This document shows positions 33,315 to 41,167 of a stretch of DNA of 44,931 bases, in pieces; position 1 is the first letter of the stretch, and every line of letters starts with the position of its first letter. The DNA lies in assembly GCA_022792815.1 (NCBI GenBank), contig JAAWBS010000047.1, positions 1-44,931 on the forward strand, read 5' to 3'. Made by a program: the position numbers and the translations under genes. This DNA comes from Hungatella sp. (GTDB taxonomy: Bacteria; Bacillota; Clostridia; Lachnospirales; Lachnospiraceae). The notes under the pieces were generated by a model. The model was not told the DNA's origin. It saw nothing but the letters and a program-made list of their open reading frames with translations, and did not search any database.

Positions 33315-34715
33315 TTATTTTACATCCCAGCCATTTTCGACGATGATCTCGTCAATGGCCTCTGCTGCGGAGTCCAGGCTGGCAGACGGGTCAGCGCCGG
33401 CGAAGATATCTCCGTACACAGACTTCATCTGAGCGTAGATGGTCATGTGAGCGCTGGTAAACGGACGAAGATAGGAGATCCCGCCCTCCAACTGCTCCCG
33501 ATACAGATAGAATTTTCCGCCCTCCTGGTAGTCCGGGCTGGAATCCAGCACTGATTTTCTGGAAGGAATGGCGGCGTTTACCTCCACCACTTTCTTGATA
33601 TAATCAGGCTCCATCACCTGTTCCATAACGGCCCATGCCGCAGCGGCGTTATCGTTGTCCACGGCGCCTGTGGTCATGGCCCACACGGTGGAGCCGGAGC
33701 AGGTGTACACGCCGCCGCCGAAATCCGGGATAGGGATGCACACGATATTGTCCTCGCCGATGCCTGCCGCATAGGCGGTATATTTCCAGTGACCCAGCAG
33801 GGCGATGGCGCTTTCCTGGCGGGTCTCAAAGGCATCGTCGTAATCGCAGGTGGCGTTGACATATCCCTGATCGATCATCCATTTCAGATACTCGAGGGCG
33901 TTCTTGGTTCCCTCGCCGTTTAAGGCGCCTTCTGTCAGAAGGGTATCCCGGTGAGCGTAATCGCCTCCGAAGCTCTTTATGATGGGGAAGTAGGTGTAGT
34001 ACATGGTGGACGGGTTGTTCTGACGAACATACAGGGGATACTCCACACCGCTTGCCTTTAGCTTCGCCAGCACATCCTCAAACTCTTCTTTGGTCCAGGC
34101 ATCCTTGTAGCTGGTGGGGATATCCGTAACCCCTGCCGCGTCCAGCATGGATTTGTTGGCCCACATGGCCAGACCGCCGTCGAACTGAGCGACCGCATAC
34201 ATGTTTCCGTTATAGGTAGCCTCGTCCACCACCGACGGAAGCATATCCGACTTGATGTCAGCGGGCAGATACTGGTCGATGGGAGCGATCATCTCCGCAT
34301 CCACATAGTTGGGCAGCAGAAGATAGTCGGCCACTATCACATCCGGCATGTCTCCGGCGATCCCGGACACCTGCATCTTGCTGTCCAGCTCATCCTTGGA
34401 GTAGTACTCGTCTTTTACGGTAAGCCCTAAACCCCCTTCGATCTCCCGGAACATCTCCCGGTAGATGTCATCCTCGGCGCCGGAGCTGATCCAGATCTTT
34501 ATCTCTTTGCCTGCCACGTCCCCCTCGGGAGCCGCCGCTGCCGTGGTTTCCCCTGTTGCCGCAGTCTCACCGGCCCCTTTGGTCTCTGCAGCCGTGGTGT
34601 CCGTGCCTGCCGACCCGGAAGCAGAAGTCTGCTGGCCACCGCCGCATCCGCCTAAAAGTCCTGCCGCCAGCAGGCCGGCCATAGTGAGTGATACTGCTTT
34701 TTTCAGTTTCTTCAT
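33315..34715 (-). CDS. ABC importer solute-binding lipoprotein, module 2
   Basis: 466 residues. The signal peptide ends at LLGGC (Cys24) and is followed by a Ser/Thr/Ala-rich tether of about 45 residues. The mature region is a family 1 extracellular solute-binding protein: IKIWISSGAEDDIYREMFRE, GDMPDVIVADYLLLPNYV, LAMWANKSMLDAAGV, TKEEFEDVLAKLK and PIPDFGGGVYTCSGSTVWAM. The start ATG 34715 has AAGGAGG nine bases upstream. Its promoter carries a LacI-type operator over the -35 box, so it should be repressed until the inducer is present. The solute is unknown; the enzyme genes around it hint at a phosphorylated compound. Confidence 0.93.
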   Translation of the reverse strand: MKKLKKAVSLTMAGLLAAGLLGGCGGGQQTSASGSAGTDTTAAETKGAGETAATGETTAAAAPEGDVAGKEIKIWISSGAEDDIYREMFREIEGGLGLTVKDEYYSKDELDSKMQVSGIAGDMPDVIVADYLLLPNYVDAEMIAPIDQYLPADIKSDMLPSVVDEATYNGNMYAVAQFDGGLAMWANKSMLDAAGVTDIPTSYKDAWTKEEFEDVLAKLKASGVEYPLYVRQNNPSTMYYTYFPIIKSFGGDYAHRDTLLTEGALNGEGTKNALEYLKWMIDQGYVNATCDYDDAFETRQESAIALLGHWKYTAYAAGIGEDNIVCIPIPDFGGGVYTCSGSTVWAMTTGAVDNDNAAAAWAVMEQVMEPDYIKKVVEVNAAIPSRKSVLDSSPDYQEGGKFYLYREQLEGGISYLRPFTSAHMTIYAQMKSVYGDIFAGADPSASLDSAAEAIDEIIVENGWDVK

Positions 34716-34807
34716 AAATCTTGTCCTCCTTTTCCCGTTGCCTGATAAGATTAGTTCCGGCAGAATACCTAAAAGTTCGGTATATATGCCGTTGAATTTG
34801 TGGTTTT

Positions 34808-34848
34808 AGTATAATTTATTTCTCTAAAAATGTCAACCGGTAAACATA
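34808..34848 (-). promoter_or_regulatory. Promoter and LacI-type operator of import module 2
   Basis: On the minus strand: perfect TTGACA (34836-34831), 17-bp spacer, TATACT (34813-34808). The -35 box lies inside the palindrome AATGTCAACCGGTAAACATA (34829-34848, plus strand), centred on CCGG. It matches the site at 35723-35742 at 16 of 20 positions in the same register. Confidence 0.85.
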
Positions 34849-34853
34849 TTTTT

Positions 34854-35618
34854 TTATATATTTTTTGGAAGGGGGGATCGGCTGGACGGGGAGGACCCGA
34901 AAAAGAACATGAAATCCTGAAGCTCTGTCTCCATCATACCCTCTTCCCGCAGGATGCGCAGGGCCTCATCTCTCTGGGGAGTGCGGTCGTAGGGAATCCG
35001 CTTCAGCCGTACCTGGCCGTCTTGAATCACTGCGTAGTGAGCGGTTTTGTCCGGGTCGTCCGGTCTGCGGTAGGAGAGGCTTCCCGGGTTCAGCCACTCC
35101 ATGCCGTCCTCCAACAGATGGAGGCCCTGGCGGTGGGTGTGGCCGAAGACGATTCTCCTCCTGGGAGCATCCTGCATGGCCTTCGGCGTGTGGGCTCTCC
35201 AGAATTCTTCAAACTGCGCGCTGCTCTCGATGGTTTGATAGCTTCCGCCGTAGGAATGGGTGATCAGATAGGCCCACCCGTCTGCCTGAGCCGTGTTGTA
35301 TTCCGGCATCTGTTCCAGGTAGGTTACCTGCTCCGGGGACATCCTCTGAAGGTTGTAGTGGATCCACTTGTATCGGTGGGAGGGCATGTGGTTCCAGTCC
35401 TCGGTGTCCCGCACACGGATCGCGTGGGCATCGTGATTGCCTCGGACAAGCACTTTGTCAGGAGCCGACTGAAACCACCGGATGGTTTCTGCCGGGGCGA
35501 TGCCGTAGTCCACCAGATCCCCCGCAAACAACATCAGGTGGTACTCTTTTTCCTCCTCCATAACTGCTCTCAGTGCCCAGATATTGGCGTGAACATCTGA
35601 CAAAACCAGTACTTTCAT
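34854..35618 (-). CDS. Calcineurin-like metallophosphoesterase
   Basis: 254 residues with the full metallophosphoesterase motif series: VLSDVHANIWAL, AGDLVDYG, VRGNHDAHA, ITHSYGGSY and VFGHTHRQG, followed by NPGSLSY. All metal ligands are present. The family splits phosphomono- or diesters; this YfcE/MJ0936-like subtype is often a cyclic-nucleotide or general phosphodiesterase. The start ATG 35618 follows AAGGAAGG. A consensus promoter with a LacI-type operator precedes it, matching the one before the binding-protein gene, and no terminator separates the two, so it belongs to the same regulon. A substrate imported by module 2 is a reasonable inference. Confidence 0.92.
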   Translation of the reverse strand: MKVLVLSDVHANIWALRAVMEEEKEYHLMLFAGDLVDYGIAPAETIRWFQSAPDKVLVRGNHDAHAIRVRDTEDWNHMPSHRYKWIHYNLQRMSPEQVTYLEQMPEYNTAQADGWAYLITHSYGGSYQTIESSAQFEEFWRAHTPKAMQDAPRRRIVFGHTHRQGLHLLEDGMEWLNPGSLSYRRPDDPDKTAHYAVIQDGQVRLKRIPYDRTPQRDEALRILREEGMMETELQDFMFFFGSSPSSRSPLPKNI

Positions 35619-35701
35619 GTTGTTCCTTCCTTTCTTTTTGCCTGTGGTTTTTGGCGGGAAACGAAAAAATCTGCGGTTTCCCAGGGTATATCCTGTCCTC
35701 T

Positions 35702-35742
35702 ATTATAGAAATCCCGGTTTGATATGTCAATCGATTAACATA
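35702..35742 (-). promoter_or_regulatory. Consensus promoter and LacI-type operator of the phosphoesterase gene
   Basis: On the minus strand: perfect TTGACA (35730-35725), 17-bp spacer, perfect TATAAT (35707-35702). The -35 box lies in TATGTCAATCGATTAACATA (35723-35742), palindromic at 18 of 20 positions. A GGGAAAC/GTTTCCC hairpin (35656-35682) is found in the leader. Confidence 0.88.
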
Positions 35743-35880
35743 GAGAGGGAGAAGACTGCCTTTCACCGCTGCCCCGGAAACCGTCCCAATCGGCTGCCTG
35801 AAGATCACGCTTCGGGGCGATGGGCCGGGAGCGTATCCTTTGTGCGTCCCCCTGTTCGCCGGGGGTAGTCTGTTGGCGAT

Positions 35881-35932
35881 AAAAAAACCTGGAAGGACAC
35901 AATGTGGATAAACATTGTATCTTTCCAGGTTT
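35881..35932 (-). terminator. Terminator of the 3D-domain protein gene
   Basis: AAACCTGGAA (35885-35894) pairs with TTCCAGGTTT (35923-35932) with an inner ACAATG/CATTGT helix. On the minus strand a run of seven T follows (35887-35881). The stretch 35743-35880 beyond it shows only a small CCCCC/GGGGG hairpin and no gene. Confidence 0.88.
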
Positions 35933-35961
35933 CTCCCGCCTCGGTAAAGAGCCGCCCTCTT

Positions 35962-37056
35962 TTATGAGAGGACAACGGCAAAGACTTCTTTCTCCTGCAT
36001 GCCGTGGTCTGAGGCCTCTTCATGAGTATTATAATAGATATCAATCTTGCGGCCGACCACGCTGGAACCGATGTCCTCCACCGTATAGATGATACCGTCA
36101 ATCATCAGCTTGGTTCCTATGGGGAACAGACTGATATCGGCGGATATGGTGTGCTGGGCCTTGGGTACGGTGCCGCTGTAAGTCAGTGTGGAGCCGCCGC
36201 AGCAGATCTCACAGTTGCAGTAACCGGTAGTGACAAAAATACCCAGGGACTCGCCCTTGGAGTCTTTCTTCGGAGGCGGAGTGACACCCGGTCCCTTCTC
36301 CCAGGGAGCCACATAATCCCCGGATGCCCGGGAGCCGGTGGAAGCGGACTGCCCAGAAGAGCCGGAAACCTGCCCTGCGGCTGTGTCGTTCTGTTTCGAG
36401 GAGTCCGGAGCCTCCCCTGCGGCTGTGTCGTTCTGTTTTGAAGAATCATGAGTCGGTTCCGGTGCCGGGGCGGACTGTTCCGATGTACCGGGGGTCCCGG
36501 TGTTGTCCGGGTCTGTACTCGGAGCCTGTCCGGGAGTCACAGAGGTCTGCCCGGGCGCCGTGGGTGCGGTTTTGGAGGGCTCGTCGGTTTCTGTGATCTC
36601 AGCCGATGAGGGACCCTGGGGCTCGCCGGAGTCCTGGGCCATGGTGTAAGTACCGGTTTCTTTATTATAGGTAAGTTCTCCTAAGAAGACCCGCTCGGTC
36701 TCAGTGACTGCACTGGCGGTAACCCGAAAGCAGGTCTGTTCAAACTGGCTCCAGTCCACCGGATATAAAAATCCATGGTATCCGTCCCCGATGCTATCCT
36801 GCAGCTTGTCCTGATAGTGGTCCGCCTTTACGGTGCCGGTTTTTAAAGTCTCCCCGGAGTCTGATGAGCAGATGGAGATTTCCACGGGGATAATGTGATT
36901 GTAATCGTCGCTGTCCCAGACCCAGCCGTAGACAGAAGAGCGGTCTGCCCCTTCCAGAGTCCCTGCGGGTTCTGCGGCCATGGCAGAGAAAGAAACTGCA
37001 AGGCTGCAAGCCAGACCTGTAAAAACAGCTGATAATTTCCATAATACATGTTTCAT
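35962..37056 (-). CDS. Secreted 3D-domain protein (peptidoglycan-lyase-like C-terminus)
   Basis: 364 residues. A signal peptide (KLSAVFTGLACSLAVSFSAM, cleavage after Ala-Met-Ala) is followed by a beta-rich domain (GWVWDSDDYNHIIPVEISI) of about 110 residues, then a Pro/Ser/Thr/Gln-rich linker of about 130 residues with a duplicated 14-residue unit. The C-terminal 3D domain has its three conserved aspartates in TISADIS, VEDIG and GRKIDIYY; an extra Cys-rich GYCNCEICCGG precedes it. 3D domains occur in YabE/YocH-type and resuscitation-promoting proteins and are related to lytic transglycosylases. The start at 37056 follows GAGGAGA. It is an independent unit with its own promoter and terminator. 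Confidence 0.87.
   Translation of the reverse strand: MKHVLWKLSAVFTGLACSLAVSFSAMAAEPAGTLEGADRSSVYGWVWDSDDYNHIIPVEISICSSDSGETLKTGTVKADHYQDKLQDSIGDGYHGFLYPVDWSQFEQTCFRVTASAVTETERVFLGELTYNKETGTYTMAQDSGEPQGPSSAEITETDEPSKTAPTAPGQTSVTPGQAPSTDPDNTGTPGTSEQSAPAPEPTHDSSKQNDTAAGEAPDSSKQNDTAAGQVSGSSGQSASTGSRASGDYVAPWEKGPGVTPPPKKDSKGESLGIFVTTGYCNCEICCGGSTLTYSGTVPKAQHTISADISLFPIGTKLMIDGIIYTVEDIGSSVVGRKIDIYYNTHEEASDHGMQEKEVFAVVLS
36373..36438 (-). repeat. Duplicated 42-bp unit in the linker of the 3D-domain protein
   Basis: A 24-bp stretch at 36373-36396 is identical to 36415-36438, giving a 42-bp period. Both copies encode KQNDTAAG. A recent in-frame tandem duplication is the simplest explanation. Confidence 0.85.
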
Positions 37057-37116
37057 AGTGTTCTCCTCGGTATTGGTATCGTAGCGATTCAGTTGTGACT
37101 GCATGTTTCGATTACA

Positions 37117-37144
37117 ATTATATTACAAATGTGTTAAATGTCAA
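37117..37144 (-). promoter_or_regulatory. Promoter of the 3D-domain protein gene
   Basis: On the minus strand: perfect TTGACA (37144-37139), a 16-bp spacer and perfect TATAAT (37122-37117). The 190 bp between it and the hrcA promoter contain no gene; a TGTATAAT at 37256-37263 lacks a -35 box. Confidence 0.8.
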
Positions 37145-37332
37145 GAAAATCATGGCAAAGTGGGGAGAAATTGATAAAATTGTAAGATTTTCGGCTGAAA
37201 AATGATCATAAAAAGGGGAAATAATGGGGAAAGTGGTGTGTAACCTTGTTTTTGGCTGTATAATGGGTTACCGAAACCGCGGCGGGGTGAAGGGTGAAAG
37301 GGGAACTGTTTGGGAAACTTTCCAAAAAACTA

Positions 37333-37361
37333 TTGACAAACAGAAGGCAAAGGACTATATT
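37333..37361 (+). promoter_or_regulatory. Promoter of the hrcA-grpE-dnaK-dnaJ heat-shock operon
   Basis: Perfect TTGACA (37333-37338), 17-bp spacer, TATATT (37356-37361). Transcription would begin near 37368, directly ahead of the CIRCE element. Confidence 0.92.
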
Positions 37362-37374
37362 AGGAACATAGAAA

Positions 37375-37401
37375 TTAGCACTCGACTGAAATGAGTGCTA
37401 A
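37375..37401 (+). promoter_or_regulatory. CIRCE operator (HrcA binding site)
   Basis: TTAGCACTC, nine bases, GAGTGCTAA: a perfect match to the CIRCE consensus. It lies just after the expected transcription start, so HrcA bound here blocks the operon until heat or misfolded protein draws off its chaperone partner GroEL. Confidence 0.98.
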
Positions 37402-37435
37402 CAAGCCTAAAAGATCTCAGGAAAGGACGGGGGAT

Positions 37436-38473
37436 ATGGAACTGGATGAGCGGAAGATCACGATTTTAAAAGCCATCATAAAGAACTATATGGAGACCGG
37501 GGAGCCGGTTGGATCCAGAACCATTTCCAAGTACGTAAATTCCAAGTGGAGTTCCGCCACCATTCGCAACGAGATGTCCGACTTAGAGGAGATGGGCTAT
37601 ATCATCCAGCCTCACACGTCGGCAGGGAGGATTCCCTCTGACAAGGGATATCGATTCTATGTGGATCAGATCCTTCTGGAGAAGGACAACGAGGTCATGG
37701 AGATGAAGGAGATGATGGTTCAGCGCATGGGCCGTCTGGAGGTGGTGTTAAAGCATCTGGCCAAAAACCTGGCTACCAACACCAACTATGCCGCTATGAT
37801 CAGCGGTCCCCGGTATCACCGAAACAAGCTGAAGTTTATCCAGCTGTCCAAGGTGGATCTTCACAAGCTTCTGATCGTGACCGTGGTGGAAGGCAACATC
37901 GTTAAGAACACCATGGTGAACGTCGAGGAAGAGATAAGCGACGAGGAACTGCTGAACTTGAACATCCTTCTCAACAGCAATTTAAACGGTCTGACCATTG
38001 AGGAGATCAACTTAGGAGTTATCAGCAGGATCAAGGAACAGGCCGGAGTCCACAGACAGGTGGTGGATCTGGTGCTCAGTGAGGTGGCGGCAGTGATCAG
38101 GGCAGATGAGGATGACCTCCAGATCTATACCAGCGGCGCCACCAATATTTTCAAGTATCCGGAGCTGAGCGACAGCCAGAAGGCCAGTGAGCTTCTGAAC
38201 ACGCTGGAACAGACGGAGAGCCTGCAGGAGCTGATCGGTGCCGTGGGAGGGACGGAGGAGGAGACGGGGATTCAGGTCTATATCGGCGACGAATCTCCCG
38301 TTCAGGCCATGAAGGACTGCAGCGTGGTGACAGCCACCTACGAATTGGGAGAAGGGCTTAGGGGAACCATAGGAATCATAGGACCAAAACGCATGGATTA
38401 CGAGAAGGTGCTCAAGACTTTAAGGACATTGATCACACAGTTGGATGCAACCTTTAAAAAAGAAGAAAGGTAG
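37436..38473 (+). CDS. hrcA: Heat-inducible transcription repressor HrcA
   Basis: 345 residues. The N-terminal winged helix (ERKITILKAIIKNYMETGEP, VGSRTISKY, SSATIRNEMSDLEEMGYI, PHTSAGRIPSDKGYRFYVD) and the GAF-like C-terminal region ending in GTIGIIGPKRMDYEKV are diagnostic. HrcA represses class I heat-shock operons through CIRCE. The ATG at 37436 is chosen: an in-frame ATG at 37391 lies within CIRCE itself, and the purine-rich GGAAAGGACGGGGG precedes 37436. It is the first gene of the operon it controls. Confidence 0.97.
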   Translation: MELDERKITILKAIIKNYMETGEPVGSRTISKYVNSKWSSATIRNEMSDLEEMGYIIQPHTSAGRIPSDKGYRFYVDQILLEKDNEVMEMKEMMVQRMGRLEVVLKHLAKNLATNTNYAAMISGPRYHRNKLKFIQLSKVDLHKLLIVTVVEGNIVKNTMVNVEEEISDEELLNLNILLNSNLNGLTIEEINLGVISRIKEQAGVHRQVVDLVLSEVAAVIRADEDDLQIYTSGATNIFKYPELSDSQKASELLNTLEQTESLQELIGAVGGTEEETGIQVYIGDESPVQAMKDCSVVTATYELGEGLRGTIGIIGPKRMDYEKVLKTLRTLITQLDATFKKEER

Positions 38474-38481
38474 AGACGGCA

Positions 38482-39126
38482 GTGAACGAAGAGAATAGAA
38501 GAGAAGACGAGATTCTGGAAGAGGAGCCGGTAGAAGGCATGGAAGAGACCGGGGAGACGGAATCGGATTCCCTGAAAGAGCAGGAGCAGACGGAAGCCGA
38601 GGCGGAAGGCACAGAGGAAGGCGGAGCCGGCGAGGAGTCAAAGGAACCGGTGAAGAAGGGGTTCTTCGGAAAGAAGAAGGATAAGAAAGATCCGAGGGAT
38701 GTTCAGATCGAGGAGCTGACAGACAGAGTCCGCAGGACTATGGCGGAATTTGACAATTTCAGAAAGCGGACTGAAAAGGAAAAGTCGGCCATGTTTGAGA
38801 TCGGAGCCAAGGATATCGTGGAGCGGATCCTGCCGGTCATCGACAATTTTGAGAGAGGCTTAAGCTCCGTGCCGGAGGATGTGAAGGGGAGTTCCTTCGC
38901 TGAGGGCATGGAGATGATATATAAGCAGCTTCTGAAGAACTTAGAGGAAGCAGGGGTGAAACCCATTGAGGCGGAGGGCCAGCCCTTTGATCCTAATTTC
39001 CACAATGCGGTGATGCATGTGGAAGATGAAAATTTAGGGGAGAATGTGGTGGCCAAGGAACTTCAAAAGGGGTATCTGTACCGTGACAGCGTGGTGAGAC
39101 ACAGTATGGTACAGGTGGCAAATTAG
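38482..39126 (+). CDS. grpE: Nucleotide exchange factor GrpE
   Basis: 214 residues with GTG start. The first 70 residues are very acidic, then a basic KKGFFGKKKDKKD patch precedes the coiled coil (IEELTDRVRRTMAEFDNFRKR) and the beta-wing domain with GVKPIEAEGQPFDPNFHNAV and LQKGYLYRDSVVRHSMVQV. GrpE releases ADP from DnaK. It lies 8 nt after hrcA and 47 nt before dnaK. Confidence 0.96.
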   Translation: MNEENRREDEILEEEPVEGMEETGETESDSLKEQEQTEAEAEGTEEGGAGEESKEPVKKGFFGKKKDKKDPRDVQIEELTDRVRRTMAEFDNFRKRTEKEKSAMFEIGAKDIVERILPVIDNFERGLSSVPEDVKGSSFAEGMEMIYKQLLKNLEEAGVKPIEAEGQPFDPNFHNAVMHVEDENLGENVVAKELQKGYLYRDSVVRHSMVQVAN

Positions 39127-39173
39127 TGAGTCAACAGACCAAAAGAAACGGAATGATATAGGAGGAAAAAACG

Positions 39174-41039
39174 ATGAGTAAGATTATTGGTATTGACCTG
39201 GGTACAACCAACAGCTGTGTATCTGTGATGGAAGGCGGCAAGCCGACCGTAATCGCCAACGCGGAGGGTGTGCGGACCACGCCGTCTGTGGTGGCATTTA
39301 CGAAGACAGGGGAGAGACTGGTAGGGGAGCCTGCGAAGCGTCAGGCAGTGACCAACGCCGACAAGACCATCTCCTCGATCAAGAGACATATGGGCACGGA
39401 CTACAAGGTGGATATCGAGGGCAAGAAGTACACCCCGCAGGAGATTTCCGCCATGATCCTGCAGAAGCTGAAAGCGGATGCGGAGAGCTACCTGGGCGAG
39501 ACCGTCACCGAGGCAGTGATCACGGTTCCCGCATATTTTAACGACGCACAGCGTCAGGCCACCAAGGACGCAGGCAAGATCGCCGGTCTGGACGTGAAGA
39601 GAATCATCAACGAGCCCACGGCAGCCGCTTTGGCCTACGGCCTTGACAACGAAAAAGAGCAGAAGATCATGGTATACGACTTGGGCGGCGGTACCTTTGA
39701 TGTGTCCATCATCGAGATCGGCGACGGTGTCATCGAGGTGCTTTCCACCAACGGCGATACCAGGCTGGGCGGCGATGATTTCGACAATCGGATCACCCAG
39801 TGGCTGATCGACGAGTTTAAGAAGGCAGAGGGAGTGGACTTATCCGGCGATAAGATGGCTCTTCAGAGACTAAAAGAGTCTGCAGAGAAGGCCAAGAAGG
39901 AGCTCTCCACCGCCACTACCACCAACATCAATCTTCCCTTTATCACGGCGACCAACGAGGGCCCCAAGCATCTGGATATGAATCTGACCAGAGCGAAATT
40001 TGACGAGCTGACCCACGACCTGATCGAGAGGACGGCCATCCCGGTGCAGAATGCCTTAAAGGATGCAGGCCTTACCGCTTCGGAGCTGGGCAAGGTGCTG
40101 CTGGTAGGCGGTTCCACCCGTATGATCGCGGCACAGGAAAAGGTAAAACAGCTGACCGGCCAGGAGCCCTCCAAGAGCCTGAATCCGGATGAGTGCGTGG
40201 CCATCGGCGCAGGCATCCAGGGAGGCAAGCTGGCAGGCGATGCCGGCGCAGGAGATATCCTTCTTCTGGATGTCACTCCGCTGTCTCTGTCCATCGAGAC
40301 TATGGGCGGCGTGGCCACCAGACTGATCGAAAGAAATACCACCATCCCCACCAAGAAGAGCCAGGTGTTCTCCACTGCGGCGGACAATCAGGAGGCAGTG
40401 GATATCCATGTGGTACAGGGTGAGAGGCAGTTCGCGAGAGATAACAAGACCCTGGGACAGTTCCGACTGGACGGAATCCTGCCGGCCAGGAGAGGCGTTC
40501 CTCAGATCGAGGTTACTTTTGACATCGATGCCAACGGCATCGTCAATGTATCCGCCAAGGATTTGGGAACCGGAAAAGAGCAGCACATCACCATCACCTC
40601 CGGCTCCAATATGTCTGACTCTGATATCGAGAAGGCAGTGAAGGAAGCGGCGGAGTACGAGGCACAGGACAAGAAGCGCAAGGAGGCCATCGACGCCAGA
40701 AACGAGGCGGACTCCATGGTATTCCAGACCGAGAAAGCGCTGGAGGAAGTGGGAGACAAGATCAGTGCGGGAGATAAGGCGGCGGTAGAGGCCGATTTAA
40801 ACGCCCTGAAGGAGGCTATCAACCGGGCACCCGTGGAGGAGATGACCGATGCCCAGGTGGACGACATCAAGGCAGGCCGGGAGAAACTGATGGCCAGCGC
40901 TCAGGCGCTGTTTGCCAAGGTATATGAGCAGGCCCAGGCCGCAGGAGCGGGAGCGGCAGGCCCGGATATGGGCGCCGGTCAGGCAGCGGGAAGCCAGCCG
41001 GATGACGACGTTATCGACGGAGACTTCAGAGAGGTATAA
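39174..41039 (+). CDS. dnaK: Chaperone protein DnaK (Hsp70)
   Basis: 621 residues. The ATPase domain shows [60 protein letters not shown] and [16 protein letters not shown]. The hydrophobic linker and substrate-binding domain follow ([20 protein letters not shown]), then the helical lid and the acidic tail DDDVIDGDF. The start follows TAGGAGGAAAAAACG. It refolds proteins with DnaJ and GrpE. A 128-bp gap with two hairpins separates it from dnaJ, unusually long for this operon. Confidence 0.98.
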   Translation: MSKIIGIDLGTTNSCVSVMEGGKPTVIANAEGVRTTPSVVAFTKTGERLVGEPAKRQAVTNADKTISSIKRHMGTDYKVDIEGKKYTPQEISAMILQKLKADAESYLGETVTEAVITVPAYFNDAQRQATKDAGKIAGLDVKRIINEPTAAALAYGLDNEKEQKIMVYDLGGGTFDVSIIEIGDGVIEVLSTNGDTRLGGDDFDNRITQWLIDEFKKAEGVDLSGDKMALQRLKESAEKAKKELSTATTTNINLPFITATNEGPKHLDMNLTRAKFDELTHDLIERTAIPVQNALKDAGLTASELGKVLLVGGSTRMIAAQEKVKQLTGQEPSKSLNPDECVAIGAGIQGGKLAGDAGAGDILLLDVTPLSLSIETMGGVATRLIERNTTIPTKKSQVFSTAADNQEAVDIHVVQGERQFARDNKTLGQFRLDGILPARRGVPQIEVTFDIDANGIVNVSAKDLGTGKEQHITITSGSNMSDSDIEKAVKEAAEYEAQDKKRKEAIDARNEADSMVFQTEKALEEVGDKISAGDKAAVEADLNALKEAINRAPVEEMTDAQVDDIKAGREKLMASAQALFAKVYEQAQAAGAGAAGPDMGAGQAAGSQPDDDVIDGDFREV

Positions 41040-41055
41040 TCATAAAATGATACCA

Positions 41056-41077
41056 GGGTCAAAATATCTTTTGACCC
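41056..41077 (+). repeat. Intergenic hairpin repeat, copy 2
   Basis: GGGTCAAAA (41056-41064) is perfectly complementary to TTTTGACCC (41069-41077), followed by CAACATTTTAAAAT. Sequence and layout match the hairpin at 6251-6287 upstream of the degV gene. Confidence 0.6.
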
Positions 41078-41102
41078 CAACATTTTAAAATAGATTCGCA
41101 GT

Positions 41103-41138
41103 GCAGAAAAGTGTTGTAGGAGTACAGCACTTTTCTGC
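41103..41138 (+). other. Second hairpin in the dnaK-dnaJ gap
   Basis: A 15-bp stem (41103-41117 with 41124-41138, one G-U pair) begins GCAGAAAAGTG and closes a six-base loop AGGAGT. No T-run follows, so it is probably an mRNA processing or stability element that separates dnaK from dnaJ expression. Confidence 0.75.
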
Positions 41139-41167
41139 GGTGTTTGAAAGCGGAAAGGCAGGCCGAT

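Noticed and set aside
34465..34809. 114-codon plus-strand frame over the binding-protein 5' end
   Set aside because: It is antisense to the Ala/Thr-rich tether and signal peptide of the lipoprotein; composition and position explain it fully.
37391..37435. Earlier hrcA start at ATG 37391
   Set aside because: This ATG lies inside the CIRCE element and lacks a ribosome binding site; HrcA proteins begin at the position corresponding to 37436.
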